From: Petunia secreta
Taxonomy: Eukaryota; Streptophyta; Magnoliopsida; Solanales; Solanaceae
Direction: 5' to 3'
NCBI GenBank assembly: GCA_029990175.1
Contig: JARKIP010000197.1
Coordinates: 744,001-808,000 of the forward strand
DNA length: 64,000 nt
The position numbers were made by a program, and so were the translations under genes. The notes beneath the pieces are model-generated. The model was given only the letters and a program-made list of their open reading frames with translations, was not told the origin of the DNA and did not search any database. Within the stretch, counting starts at the first letter, position 1. Every line of letters begins with the position of its first letter. This document shows, piece after piece, positions 33,758-46,600 of this stretch.

Positions 33758-34259
33758 TAGGGCTGGCAATTTCCACCCATATTTTGTTAATCCACTCATT
33801 TGATCTATATTTCAAAGGATTGGATGACTAATATTTCATTTGGATAAAATTTGGGTTTCTTCCTCTACTTAACCCAAAAAAATATGGGTATTGATGGGTA
33901 AAAAGTGGGTCTCTAAATACAACCCATATTGATTTGGAATCAAGGAAGGTGCTTATTTTGTGGTCCCATCTTTATCAATTGCTAATTTACAAATGCTTAG
34001 ATGGTTCTTTGTTTCTTATTTGTTCTATTTAAATACTAGTACTAATATATTTGACTTTTTTCTTTTTCAATTTTAGTTTCTATGTTTTTTTACCCATATT
34101 TACCCAACCCATTTTACCCAACTCATATTTACCCAATCCATTTTTACCCAACTCATATTTTACCCATATTAATATGGGTGGGTTATAACCCAACCCGTTT
34201 TTCTCAATCCATTTTCAACCCATCCAAATCCGATCCAACCCAACCATTTGCCACATATA
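33758..34259. mobile_element. hAT-type MITE, 502 bp
   Basis: Starts TAGGGCTGGCAA and ends TTTGCCACATATA. It is rich in ACCCATATT/ATATGGGT blocks, which give a strong internal fold. It is flanked by a perfect 8-bp duplication CTCGGGAC (33750-33757 and 34260-34267). It interrupts the coiled-coil gene-like sequence. Confidence 0.85.
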
Positions 34260-34267
34260 CTCGGGAC

Positions 34268-34405
34268 GGTAGGGCTGCCTCTTTGAGCGATGATATTTTG
34301 CTTCAAAGGGTCATTGTAGGACCTTCCGCCGCTAAGTGTTTGGCTGCAGTTGATCCTCAAAAGAAAAGGAAAAAGAGCATCCTCAGAAAGCCAAGTCGGG
34401 TCGTG
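34268..34405 (+). pseudogene. Coiled-coil gene-like sequence, fragment B
   Basis: Reads GRAASLSDDILLQRVIVGPS, AAKCLAAVDPQKKRKKSIL and RKPSRVV: basic, open, and in continuation of fragment A once the MITE is set aside. It ends where the first large LTR-like unit begins. Confidence 0.45.
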
Positions 34406-35999
34406 TGTCCTATTGAACCCCAAAAAAATAACCCCAAAGGGCTAAATTTAGGAATATCAACTGAATGGACTAACTCTTTTGAAGTTTTTAGAGTCGCCAG
34501 CCAATTTAAGGAAAAACAAGGAACCAAAAATAAACAAGTGCGTGCAAAAACTCCATTTTTGAAAAAATGCAGTCTTTCATAGATTCTAAATTAAGATGTT
34601 TTATTAATTTCGAAAGAAGATTTTCAAGTCACTTTCGAAATTTCGTAAATTACGGTTAATCCGATAGGTTTCCAAATATTTCAGGATACGCTTTTCATAA
34701 AAAATTTATCGAAAATAGTCAATTGAAATGAAAGTTATTAGAGAAATGATTTAATTTTGCATGCAATTTGCTAAAATGGCCCACATTGTATTAAATTAGA
34801 TAATAACTTCAAAATAAAGGAAATGAACATAAAAGTAAAACAATCATTCAAATAATCTAATATTACTCATAATAAATTACTAATAAATTATTCTACAACA
34901 TTTACATAAATATCCTAAAGGGAAAGGGATGATAAGAGTTTAAAAAAAGAAGACTCAGGAATTTGACAAACTCGCGGAAGCCTTGAATTTCTAAAATTTC
35001 TAAAGATCTTGAAAACTTGAGCCCGAACTTGACTCCAATGTGACTCCGAGCCAATGTAAGCCATCCCATTGAGTTTAGCCAACTCATCCCACGATGCCAT
35101 GAAATGAAAGATAGGGAGGTGAAGAATTAGTAAAGACTCAAGAAATATATGTAACTTCCTTTATTTAAGGAAGAAAAATGAAACTGGACATACAACCAAC
35201 ACTTTAAATAATTCCAACAACCACATCAGTGATAAGAAATGAAGCAGAATCTTGAATTTAAGAAATAACTATGAAACTAAACAAAATTTGACTCTCATAC
35301 CAATGAAGGAAAATTAAGACAACGCCTATTTAAAATAAGCTTACCGCAACTCAGACAAAATTTTAGACATGCTTTGCAGTTGAAACAAATGTAAAATAGG
35401 AGACCACATATTCTACTTAAGCTAATTTGTGCCATCTTACTAAAGGCCAGAGTCTAAATGCATATTTTAAACAAACTATACATGTAAATCGACAATTGGA
35501 TTCGAACAAATGCATTTGTTAACTCACATCTAACAAAAAAAAATTGACATAATGCCATTAGTCTCCTATTTCATTAACAAACGTGGTATCATTATTTAAA
35601 GAGTCACACCATAAAAAAGAAACTGAGGACATTTCAAACATTTCAATGGTAACTGGATATCTTACATTAAGAATGACAACAAATAAGAAGTAATTTTTTA
35701 CATATTCCATAACAGGGAATCAAAACAACTTTGTGGAACTTTACCTAATTCATGTTATTCAGAAAAGAATAGAACCACAGCACATGCACCATATTCTATT
35801 GGAACTAAATGCAACCACATAACCATACACAACAACCAACTCAAGGCAAAGGCATTAATTTTGAACAGAAATGAAGAACAACCTATCAAGCCTTTAGGAA
35901 ACAGACTACTATCTTTGAAACCACTTAAGTATAGGACAGGAAGTGACTCAATGATTCGGCTGATCAACATTCAAAGCTAGGAGGAAACAAGACTAAGAA

Positions 36000-36830
36000 A
36001 GCCTCTTTTCCCCTGAATCAATTTACACTATCTGCCTCACTCTAACTCCCTCATACTCGCAGAACAAACCTTGATCTTCACACAAACCCATCCCTGAACA
36101 CCTAACTAAACTACCTAAAACTCTTTCAACAGCTCCCTACAAACTGCCTGCTATACTTGCAGCCAATCCTCAACAACCAAATCAAACTTACAGGCCATAT
36201 AGCCCCTTTAACACCCTGGAACAATTCCCTCCACCTCTGCTATTTTAACTCACCAGAAACCAGGCACCTCAAACTTACTCTCACCCATAGATACCCTGCA
36301 CCCTCACAAGACCAATCTCTAACAACCAAAGACAGCTTCTAACAAGTTGCCCCTATACCCCAGACCATCCAGACCAACCACCAAATCACCTGCAACACCA
36401 GAGAACTGCCCAACAACTTCCTGAACCCTTCTACCACCCTACTGACACCTAAAGCTGCCTCACTTCAACCATCAACAAGCCTAGCTAACTGAGAACCAAC
36501 TGCAAAACCTTGCTCCAACTTACCAGAAATCCAGAACTGCCTAGACAGCTGAGACAACCAAACACATACCCCTTCTACTTTGGACCAGCCAGAAACACCC
36601 CTACAAATTCCCTCACTGCCTGCATAACTAAATAAAGAGCCTAAAACAACTTTTAAATGACCTGCTGCAATTAGAAACCAAACTGAACATCGACACCCTC
36701 CTCCTACACACCATAACATACCCCTGAACTCCCTCATTTACCTGCAATAACAGGACCTAAACTACCTACATAACATCAACACTCCACAGGGACAACCTAA
36801 ACCAAACACCAGCCATGACAACTACCTGCT
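36000..36830. other. Strongly strand-asymmetric, G-poor stretch inside LTR-like unit 1
   Basis: The plus strand is rich in A and C and nearly without G over hundreds of bases (repeated CCTGCAACACCAGA-like and AACCAACCA phrases). The minus strand is therefore G/T-rich, with recurrent TGCAGGT and GTAGTTTAGGT phrases. No reading frame with domain content. Confidence 0.6.
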
Positions 36831-37376
36831 ACTCCTACTCTTTCTTTCCTTTAACAAGAAAAGATTGAGAAGAATAGCTTCTCTTCCAATCACAGCAACC
36901 AAACCTAAAGCTCATCATATCAGCCCCCAAGAATAAACTAAACAAACAATAGACACCTACAGAACATGCAAGTTTGCCATAATAAAATCGACATGCCTTT
37001 CAAAGAGTATAACTTAAAGAAAAGATCTTTCACCAAGAGTATCATTATAAATTAAACTTTATCACCAATAAATGCTACCAGAACTAGTATATAAAAAAAC
37101 TAAAATTCGAACAACTTATTCCATTTCTTTATTTAAACATAATTATAATAAACTGTATAAATAAGACCAAAACAAGTTAGGTAAATTAATTACCTTCAGA
37201 CCATGATTAATAGTTCCCTTACCTATATCAATGTAAGCTCTAATAGATCCTAAAAACACTTAGAAGCAGATTGGTATACAAAATCATGATCAGACTTCAA
37301 CAAGTACGCTAACATAGATGAAAACTAAACTTCATTCATGAATCAACAGTCAATACGTGAATAAAACTTTAAATAC

Positions 37377-37844
37377 TGTTGAAAATTGGATTCGGGACAC
37401 CCATATGGGTCAATCCGGATCCATATTAAAATAATCAGAATATATAATTTATTATATATTTCGTAATTATATTATTAAATTAGTAAGGAAGGAAAAGACA
37501 CAACTGTTAGGAAGAGTCCCAAACAGTTGTGTCTCTTGGTTTTATTAAAAGAAGCTTCTTTTAGAAGAAGAGAAGTTACTTCTCTCTGAAAAAAAACCCA
37601 GCACTCCTCCTTCCTCTTTCAATATCAGAAAAACCTCTCTTCTTCTCTAATCATGGAAGATTCCCAAGAAGAACGTAGGCGGTCTTTTACTAATTGGAAC
37701 AGTCTTCTGTAACAGGTACGACTAGACTGTGAAATTTACGGTACCGTTCGTGTCTTATAACATGTGATTGTACTATCGGCTAGTGAAATAAATACTGTGA
37801 TACTGGGGCGAACTTTGTGTTCTTAGATTATGTATAATCCTTCA
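37377..37844 (+). repeat. 5' LTR of the copia element
   Basis: 468 bp, TGTTGAAAATTGGATTCGGG...CCTTCA; pairs with 42253-42731. Confidence 0.9.
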
Positions 37845-37845
37845 T

Positions 37846-37858
37846 TGGTATCAGAGCC
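37846..37858 (+). other. PBS of the copia element
   Basis: TGGTATCAGAGCC, initiator-Met type, 1 nt after the LTR. Confidence 0.85.
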
Positions 37859-40789
37859 TGAGTTATTTGTTTCCTAGTCTTAGTCCTTTTATTTGAAAAA
37901 GATTTTCACGTGAAATACTCTATTTAGGTTGTTGTAAAAAGTATTCTGGCGTCTTGCATATGTAGTCGCCTAATATATGCAACTGTTTTTTTTTTTTTGA
38001 CGCCTGCAGTCTTTGCTTGGAAAGAATCTTTTAGCCCTAATTTATGTATTTTTTGGGTTAGTGGAGAAAGCATTAATAGAATTTTTCCATTGTGTTCAAA
38101 AGCAAAGACGGTTATCAGTGCACCTATTTGGCACTTCTTATATTTTTCAAATACTTAATTTTTAGAAGTAGAAAAATTGGTCAGTTGGTTATTATTTTTT
38201 TTCCAGTATAAGATTGCACGGTGAACCAGATCACTATTTTGTACCCTGATTTAATGTAACCAGTAGCCATTCCATTGAGGTGTGGGAATTTCCTAATATG
38301 TTTGATCCATTTTTTTGTCTTGTATATATTACAAGAAATATATTGAGGCATGGAAATAGCAATAGTGATCCCATTAATATATTTATGGGCAGTGAAATAA
38401 GAATATTTCTATGATCAAAAACTCAAGAACTTGACAAAACGCTAAGGGTCATAGTTATTAGGTTGATTCTTATTTTATTTTTTTGGTTCTATCTTCCTCA
38501 TGAAAATTGCATAGGCATAGTACTGCATTACGAGATGACACTTGTGTTTTTTGGGACATTTGGTCTGAAGCCAAAGATAGTGATGCATTGGATACAGGAT
38601 ACTTTTATGTATTCTAAAAATGACAGTTAATATTTTTTTTGGCAAATCACAACTTCTCCTGTATATGTTACAAGGAGTATACCTTCTGGTTCATTCTAGC
38701 AAAATAGATACTCTCCAAAGTTGATAATGATAATGAGCCAAAAGATTTTAAAATCTCACAATTGATATGTCATGGATATTAAAACATGTGTTTTTCATTT
38801 ATTTAACCAATAATGAGAGGATCTGCTAGACCATGTGCTGATCTATTGGAAATTGGAAAAAATATATCCATAAATGCAGTAAATAGACAAGAAGTTGCCC
38901 GTAAATACATGAAAGATGAACAAGTTCATCTCAAGAATAAATAACACTTCTTTATAACTTATGTATTCATGATTGTTTAATCTGGATAACTGAAGCTCTG
39001 ATAATGTATTCGTAAAAGGTTTTTTAGTAAGACTTTTTATACTATTTTTTTAAATTTGCATATCTGCATGTATACGGAAAATCTATGCATACAATATTTC
39101 TGGTGGTCTAAATTTGACGTATACGTTACGGAAATATGTCAATGTGCACTTAATTTGTATGTTGTTTATGTGACATCACATTTTTTTCATAAGAGTATGT
39201 GTACACTTGTGAATATTAGATCAACGATTTTATGCCATTATTTCTTGTTGAAATATTTCTATATATATTGTAGAATCTGTGCTTGTTTAGTTTTGAGTTT
39301 AAGTGGTTTAAGACAAGTGTTCCTTTAACAATTGATTATATTACATTTATCGAATGTTAGAATTTGGATGATGATTAGGAACATAGTGAACTTTCGATTC
39401 TGAATCTAATCTGAAAATAAATATTAACATAGTTAAATTATTTTAAGGATTAGTATGTATATGAATTTTAGGCTCTAAGAAGGTACACAGTTGTCTCTAT
39501 AAGTTTATACTAGTTTATATCAATATGTTAACTGCTATGAGATATTGTCCTGAGTTTAATAAAAGTGTTAGCAGTGATAATAATATCCAGTATGTCCTAA
39601 TAGAGAAAGAGACTCTAGATATGTCTATGATGTCTCATGGAAGTAGCATTACATCCATTGTAGCAAGTACATTATGACATCTGTGATTTAAATTATGAAA
39701 TTATTTTAAGTCAGTTACTTATATTCCATATAAGTGATGGATAGATGAAAATCCAATTCTTTCTATACTATTGGGTTTGTGCCATTTTTGTACATAAAGT
39801 TTTCTCCCCATGGAAAACTAGTTCCAAGGGGGAAGGATGTGTACATTTTTATGATACTCCATGAAGTATGAGGGTTGTATGTTCATAAGTGAACAAGACA
39901 ACAGTGACATAGTAATTGAAATTAGATTACGATATTATATTGTTAGCTAATAGTTTTCCTAAGTAGAGTGAGATAAGTCAAGACTTGTCTCTTCATGAAA
40001 CTGTGGACCAAATTGCTTTTGCTATTGTAAATCAAATGGATTTGAGTAAAGTCACTTTCGTGGTAATGGATCTGTTCCGTGTAGGACAAAGATGACTAAA
40101 GAATTTATTTAATATTGCTGGTCCCAGTGGGAGTGACTATCAATTGATAAATCAATTTTATCAATCTCAACCTCGACGAATGAGTCGTCTACATATTTCG
40201 CATCATCGATTTGAGATCGAAGGGGAAGCATATATAGTTACTCCACAAGTTGAATAAGAGCAACGAAAGATAAAATGAGGCTCTTAAATACCTTGCTAAG
40301 GATAAGCACCTAGAACAATGGAACACGAAATGGAGTTAGTGAAACCAAACCAAGAGTTGGAATTGTTGATCTACTTATGGGTCTGTGAGCCATTGGGAAC
40401 AAATGTGTTCTCAAAATATGCGAAAGATTTAATGTAGAAAAATATTGGTGAATTCTTGAAGTTCAGAAAATCTTATATTAAAACGTTTTCTTAAACGATT
40501 TAATATGCAATAGTACAAACCCATTAATACTCCTATTTCTAGAGGCAAAGTTTCAAGTAGGATGATGTGTCCTCGTGAATCCACAAGAATATGATTTGTC
40601 TCATGAAGCTTGATATTTGTTATTTTAGTTAGCAGATATCAATCTGATTTAGAAAGGAATACTGGAAAGCAGTTAAAGGATACTGAGGTATCAAAGGCAC
40701 ATGTGATTATCCTTGTAATGTAAAGAAAAGGATCTACAACTCAAAGGATTTTCCTTACGATGATTGAAAAGAATATTTAGAAAAGTGGA

Positions 40790-41170
40790 AGTCTAAATAT
40801 GAGGTTGTCCTTGCTAAACAATGGCGTCATGCATATTGTTAAATAACAAGAAATAATCATAAACCTTAACACAATGAAAGTTGAATTTGTAGAGCTTTCA
40901 GCAACTGTGCTAGAAGCTGTTTGGCTTAAACATCTTACGATAAATTTGGGTATGTTGATAGTGCTATTGAATTAGTGACAATCAAGTGTGTTGGTCAAGT
41001 CTCAATAGCTTACACAAAAAAGTCCCAAGTATTATTGGAAGACAACACATATTGATAAAAAGTATAATTTCCTTATAGACATAGTTGTACATAGAAAAGT
41101 GAACATGAAATACATCTCTATGCATTATTGAAACTCATAACATTTGATGCTTATGAATGATATGTGAAGA
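40790..41170 (+). pseudogene. Copia RNase H remnant
   Basis: Pieces in several frames: LLNNGVMHI (for a GG.VSWKS strand), TMKVEFVELSATVLEAVWLK (the ST.AEF.ALS...EA.WL helix), AYTKKSQVLLEDNTY and NMKYISMHY (for the IKY.P/S region). The order is that of copia RNase H. Stops between the pieces show it is dead. Confidence 0.7.
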
Positions 41171-42252
41171 AATTGGGTTTGCGTAGATGTTGATGTATTT
41201 ATATCTTAACTTTTTCCCAAGCATGTTCACATAAAACTACATTATTAGAGTTAGTGTAGTTTAAGCCTAAATTGATTGTTATTGTTTTCATATACATAAA
41301 ATAGTACTTATGTTTAGTACATAGAGTACAAGTGTAAGAAGTATGTCGGACGGACAAAAGGATTGGCCTTTTCACACAGGCAATCGCCTCTATTGTCTAG
41401 GTGACTAATAGGGATGAGACAATTATTTAACTTGTTATTATCTGAGGCGATAATAATAGAGAGCTGAACTTGAAGTTTATAATAAAAATGTCGCATATTT
41501 TTTGTTAATTATATTTGGTTAAATGTGAGTCTGTCTTAAATACCAGATTGTGAATTCTGAAGGATAAAATGTATGAGTAGATTTTGTGAAATCAAAGTTA
41601 GACATAGGTTGTCTGAACTATCATCTGCATCGTATTATTTTTTGTGAAAGACATACGCTCCACGGGAAATGAGTCAATACTGTGGTACGTGATTCATACC
41701 ACGTATGTATAAAGTGACCTGATGGGCGATACAAGTTTAATCTCTACTTGATTATCGTGTGAAGCCCTGAAAATTATAAGTAATTTTCTATCTTTGTACC
41801 CTCATGACTTTGATCAGTTTCTCGATATTCAATTTGGTGTTTGCTATCTTAGGGTGTTGCCAAGAGATCATGGATGATTCGATCTGGCGGGACATTTCTA
41901 GAAAAGCAAATCAAGCTGAGATTAAGAGATTCTTGAGATGAGGAAGATCATTGGTTATTATCACATTAGTTGTGTTCATTGACCGGTCTTTTATCTTTGT
42001 CTTAGGGACAAGAACATAATGATGAACTCAAATATACAAAGAGATTATGATAGATATAAATGTGATAAATGATCTAGGGTACTTGCATACTGCAATCTAC
42101 TCCAAGGTTCCATTAATCGAGATGCTACATATTCCTAACAGATGTTGTAGCAATTAAGCTCTCGAAGTATGCACTGGTCACACGGTCTAGGTGTTATGTA
42201 TGGATGTTACAGATTGGGAATGAGAGTTGACCCACTATGTGTGAGTAGGAGA

Positions 42253-42731
42253 TGTTAGAAATAGGATTCGGGCACCCATGTGGGTCAACCCGTATCCTTG
42301 TACAAATAAACCAATATATATGTAATATGTTATATATATTAAATACTTAATAAAAGAAAAAAGGGAAAGAGACACAACTTTTGGGAAAAGTTGTATCCCT
42401 ACAGATGTATTAAAAGGATTCTTTTAGAAGAAATCAATGTACATTTTTCCACTTTTAGAAAAACAGGAAAACGGGTTTCTTCCTGCTATTCCATAAACAA
42501 GAAAAAAACTCTCTTCTCCTCAAGTGAAGAACTTCAATGGAAAGATTCCCAAGAAGAATGTAGGCAGTCTTTTTACTAATTGGAACAGTCTTTTGTAACA
42601 TGTACGACCTAGACGGTGAAATTTACGGTACAGTTCGTGTCTTGTAACATGTGATTTGTACTATCGACTAGTGAAACAAATACAGTGATCTTGGGGCGAA
42701 CTTTGTGTTCTTAATTATGTATAATATTTCA
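42253..42731 (+). repeat. 3' LTR of the copia element
   Basis: 479 bp, TGTTAGAAATAGGATTCGGG...ATTTCA. A purine-rich tract (GTGAGTAGGAGA) precedes it. Confidence 0.9.
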
Positions 42732-43402
42732 AATACCAAAGCAGACATCTTATGTATATGATAACAAACTGAATATTTCATTGAATACTTAAACCTTACC
42801 AATCAAACTATTAATCACTTAAAATGAATTTCATAACTATCCTAGGTTTATTATAACTCAAAAGAAACACAAATAATGGAACAGAAAAATTATAAAATGA
42901 ATCAAAGATTACCTTTTGCAAGGCAGTGAATAGGGGCGAGGATCCGAGAAAAACGACTCGAACAAGGTCGTCGACTCGAGCAAGATGGAATCGGGTTTCT
43001 CAGAGCTATGAGAAAATACTAAATGACCCTCTAACGGACTGGAATGGATAAGGTTTTCGTACGAATTTCACAAGTTGGAGAGGGGGACCAGCGATTTTGG
43101 CATTTTTTAGATTCAAATTTAGGGGGAATCGGGTCGGGGAAATTGGAAAATGGGTTTAGGGAAAAATTGGGGCTTGGAAACAGGTTTCCTTGAAAGAAAA
43201 ATGGGCTAATCTATGAATTGAATAGGGATTTAACTTTAAAAGGGGGCTTTGCATGGGTGGGACGGATTTAGGGCTATGGAATGCAGTTTTAGCCCCTTTT
43301 CTTCAAATTACGATTATGTCACCTTTAATTTAAAAAAATTGACCTTTTATAAAATAATTAGATATGAAATAAAACGTTTTGGGACAAAATTGGGTGTCAA
43401 CA

Positions 43403-43687
43403 TATCCCTATATTGAAATTGATCTTGGTTTGGGAACGGAGCCTGCCCTTCAGATTCAGCACCTTTTAAGGAACAAGCCTAGCAACGAGGACCCCATAGC
43501 TCTGGGCACATGGAAGTTGTTGACCACGAGGGGTCTGGAGACGCAGCTGAAAAAGCCAAAGGTAAGGCAAAGGTTGATAAGCTGAATCTCACCTGCTTTT
43601 GATCGGGGGAGTGGCCGAGGCCGCAGCGAAAATTGATACTGAGCTTCCTAGTGACCCTGCTGCCAAAGAGGCATTTAGAAGAATTCT
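43403..43687 (+). pseudogene. Coiled-coil gene-like sequence, fragment C
   Basis: Two overlapping frames give HMEVVDHEGSGDAAEKAKGK, AKVDKLNLTC and then VAEAAAKIDTELPSDPAAKE, AFRRI: charged, Ala/Lys-rich, low complexity. It sits between the two LTR-like units. Its end (..AAGAATTCT) is the target site of unit 2, and the sequence resumes at 47668. Confidence 0.45.
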
Positions 43688-46600
43688 TGTCATACCCGAC
43701 TTTGGATTCGACTCGAGCCGAGCCGGTTTTCGGATTTGACTGGGTAAACTCGCTTGGAGTTAGAGGTTTTGGAGTCGCCACCTAATATAGTTTTCTAAGG
43801 TGTATTAGGTCACCTATTAATTTCTAATTCAATTTAAATAATTAACTCCGGGTCGGTCTACAAGTCAGAGATTCGAGTAAGTGTTCGAAATGACCTAAAA
43901 GGAAGGGGTTAGACACCTCCTAAGTTCCAGTAAACGTGGTTCCCGACCGATTTTTATATTGGGTTTAACATATTGCTTATAAAAGGACGAAAGCTAAATA
44001 AAGTTAATAAAAGAGATATGGGGTGCAAAATAAACAAACAGGCAATTCAATACATTTGGATAAGTAATCTAAAATAATAGTTATGTTGCATAAATAGCCA
44101 TAAATTAAACAATAAATAACCACTAGGCATTGAAATAAACAACCCTATGTTTTATTATCCTATTCGGATCAGAACCCGGCTTTCGTAAGGGAAGATAGTT
44201 TCAGAATCCACTATCAAATATAGCTCGGGTAATTTCCATCATATCCGAGGGGCTTAATTTCCTTAACCCCCATACCCTCTTTAAGTATTTAAACTAAAGC
44301 GTTAGCTAATATTTTAAACGTCCTAGAGGTCTGCTAGCGTCCCACCTTAAAGTCCCGGAGGCTTTTGGGACACTACTTTAAGTCTCTAGACACCCTAAGT
44401 TTATTAAGTGCCCCAAAACTAGACCTCTAAGCGTCAAATAAATACGGTCATGCAAATATCACATATAATTTCACAACAAATAATCTCAAATAAAATTAGT
44501 TATAAGTTCAACGAACCTCCAAACTTAACAAACGAATTATGGTGAAAGTAAAACAAGTTTAACTTACAGTTTTAAATTCCGCCACTATTACGTTTCAAAA
44601 TTGCAGAATTTGCATAAAATAAGCTATCCTTCTGCACTAATTGCAAATTTAGTCACTTAACAAGATAACGAATTCTCAGCATACTAGAATTGCATAACTA
44701 GTCTATTTTGATGTTTCAGTTTCAGTTTTAGCCAATTCCAGAGAACAGAAATGTACTGTTAAGTTTCAGAATATAATAATTGCAGGAATAATATCATTTT
44801 CAGATAGTCTTGTGATTTTAGCCTTTTTTATCTAATTTCAGCAAACAGCCCCCTGTTATAATTCTAACATTAAAGGCATGTCATGTTTTCAGTTTCAGCA
44901 CACAGATTCCACAACTTATACAAATGGACATGCTTCAATTTAAACATTCACATATGCACAAAGAAAAGATAGAGATTGGCCCCTGTATAGCTATTTTCCA
45001 ATGCCCTTAGCAATGGACAAACCTGCAACACCTGTTCTACATATTAATTGTACCTTACGGTGCTTATCATACAAAACAAGGTGCAATCCTAACAAATACA
45101 TAAAAAGGGTCTAGGGTATGAACATATTAACATGTAGAAGAGGGAAAGGGTGTGCTCTGTGCACACTTTGGAAACTGCTAGCTTCTTCTGAAGCACACAA
45201 GGCCTAGAGTCAACCTTTTCATGTCATATTATGTATTACATGCATGCAAAGTCTTAACCAAAATGGTATAACCTTTTGAGGTTATCCGAACCTGCAAACA
45301 AGGTCAATGGATGGCCTAAAAAGGGCCTAAACACGACATGACATATGCACATAGAGACAACATTTAAAGGAACACAATAGTGGCCATACTTCATGGTCTA
45401 AAAGTCATTCAATCAATTAGGAAAGCATACCTTGTAGAGATAATGAAACAGAGGAAAAGCTATGAACATCCAACAAGCAAACAGTCAAACCGGACTTCCT
45501 GGCCTTTTGTTTGCAAAACAAAGTGCAAGAAGAAGAGGAAAAGAGGCAGTGATGACAATGTAAAAGTGTTCAGCCAGGAGAAGAGAGGAGAGGCTGTCTG
45601 CAGTTGTTGCTCCAATAAGTATTCAGTGATGTCTCAATTTTTATTAGAGGTGCAGAAGGTGGAAAGTGTGTCTATTCCTATCTAAGTGAAGATGTATCAA
45701 TGTGTATCAGTGTGCAGAAGTGCTTGGTTCAGTGTGTGTGTAGTTGTGTATTCCAGAAATCACAAGAGTGGTCTTCTGTCTAGGTTCTGTGTGTGTAGAT
45801 AGTGTATAAGTGTGTGTCCAGAGAGGAGAGGAGAAGCTGGGCGCTGCTGAAGGTGTCCAGGGGTGTGTAGGTGTATTTCAGTGTCTAAAATGGTGTATTA
45901 GCAGTGTAGGAAAATGTCTATTATGTCCAAAAGGATGGAGTATTTATAGTATCAATAGGCTGAGGTCAAATAATTTAAAATTACTCTATAAAAAGTAGAG
46001 ATAATTCTGTTATCACATAAAAGGAAAGAGGGTATTTTGGTTTTCAAATTGGATAGTAAAGGCAAAAATCTTGAAAATTACATAGAGAGTGATTCAAGGG
46101 ACTAAAAATTCTATAGAAGGAAAGTATGACAGAATAGGTAACAAGTCTTCCTAGATTACTATGGTCTTCAAAATCAGAATATGCACATATGTAAAATTGC
46201 ACAGGAGAAGTATAACAAGACAGTAACTAGGCTTTCCTTAGTACTAGCAATGCTATTCAAATCCAAACCAACAGATCAGTGTAGCCAAAACATGGGGAAA
46301 TTAAAGAAGAACTATGGTCTTAACAGAATTTCAAGAACAATCACTTATCAATTTCCAAACGATCAGAAGCTTCTCGTACTCGATTTAAGCTAAAAATGGC
46401 TTCTAACAATTCAAGCATATAACTAAAACTGGATCAGCTTCAACCAACCAATATAATTTAAAACTGTTTCAATTCTCATTTTTAATTAATTTTAACAACT
46501 TGAGCATATAATCACGGAACAAAACTAAGGATAGGCATGCGATATGAAAGTAAAATAGAAGCAGAAAAAGAAAAGACGATGCCATTTCGGCTTCGGGTCC

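Larger units (their letters stand above)
37377..42731 (+). mobile_element. Ty1/copia-type LTR element, degenerate, nested in LTR-like unit 1
   Basis: 5.36 kb with LTRs 37377-37844 and 42253-42731, TG...CA ends, an initiator-Met-type PBS (TGGTATCAGAGCC at 37846) and a perfect 5-bp duplication AATAC (37372-37376, 42732-42736). The interior is AT-rich and full of stops. The clearest coding relic is a copia RNase H near 40790-41170. The order PBS...RNase H...3' LTR fits copia. A partial Arg-rich pol-linker-like block (QPRRMSRLHISHHRFEIEGE) lies at about 40168. Confidence 0.88.
34406..43402. mobile_element. Large LTR-like unit 1 (possible Ogre/Tat-type solo LTR), split by a copia element
   Basis: Without the copia element (37377-42731) it measures about 3.6 kb. 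It begins about TGTCCTATTGAACCCC, has TAGAGTCGCCAGCCAAT near the start, and ends GACAAAATTGGGTGTCAACA. The last 22 bases are identical to the end of unit 2 (43688-47667), and the start has the same GAGTCGCCA block. No target duplication was found, so the left end is uncertain. No gag or pol coding is visible. Minus-strand short frames such as 35100-34915 (MASWDELAKLNGMAYIGSES...) are open but unrecognised. Plant Ogre elements have LTRs of this size; a non-autonomous element of another kind remains possible. Confidence 0.45.

Noticed and set aside
36465..36737. Minus-strand 90-residue Gly/Cys/Trp-rich frame
   Set aside because: Produced by the G/T-rich strand skew, which lowers stop frequency; no family resemblance.
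45380..45998. Plus-strand frames in LTR-like unit 2
   Set aside because: No domain, low complexity (GTGTGT-type stretch), and the promoter-like parts of the unit point to the other strand.
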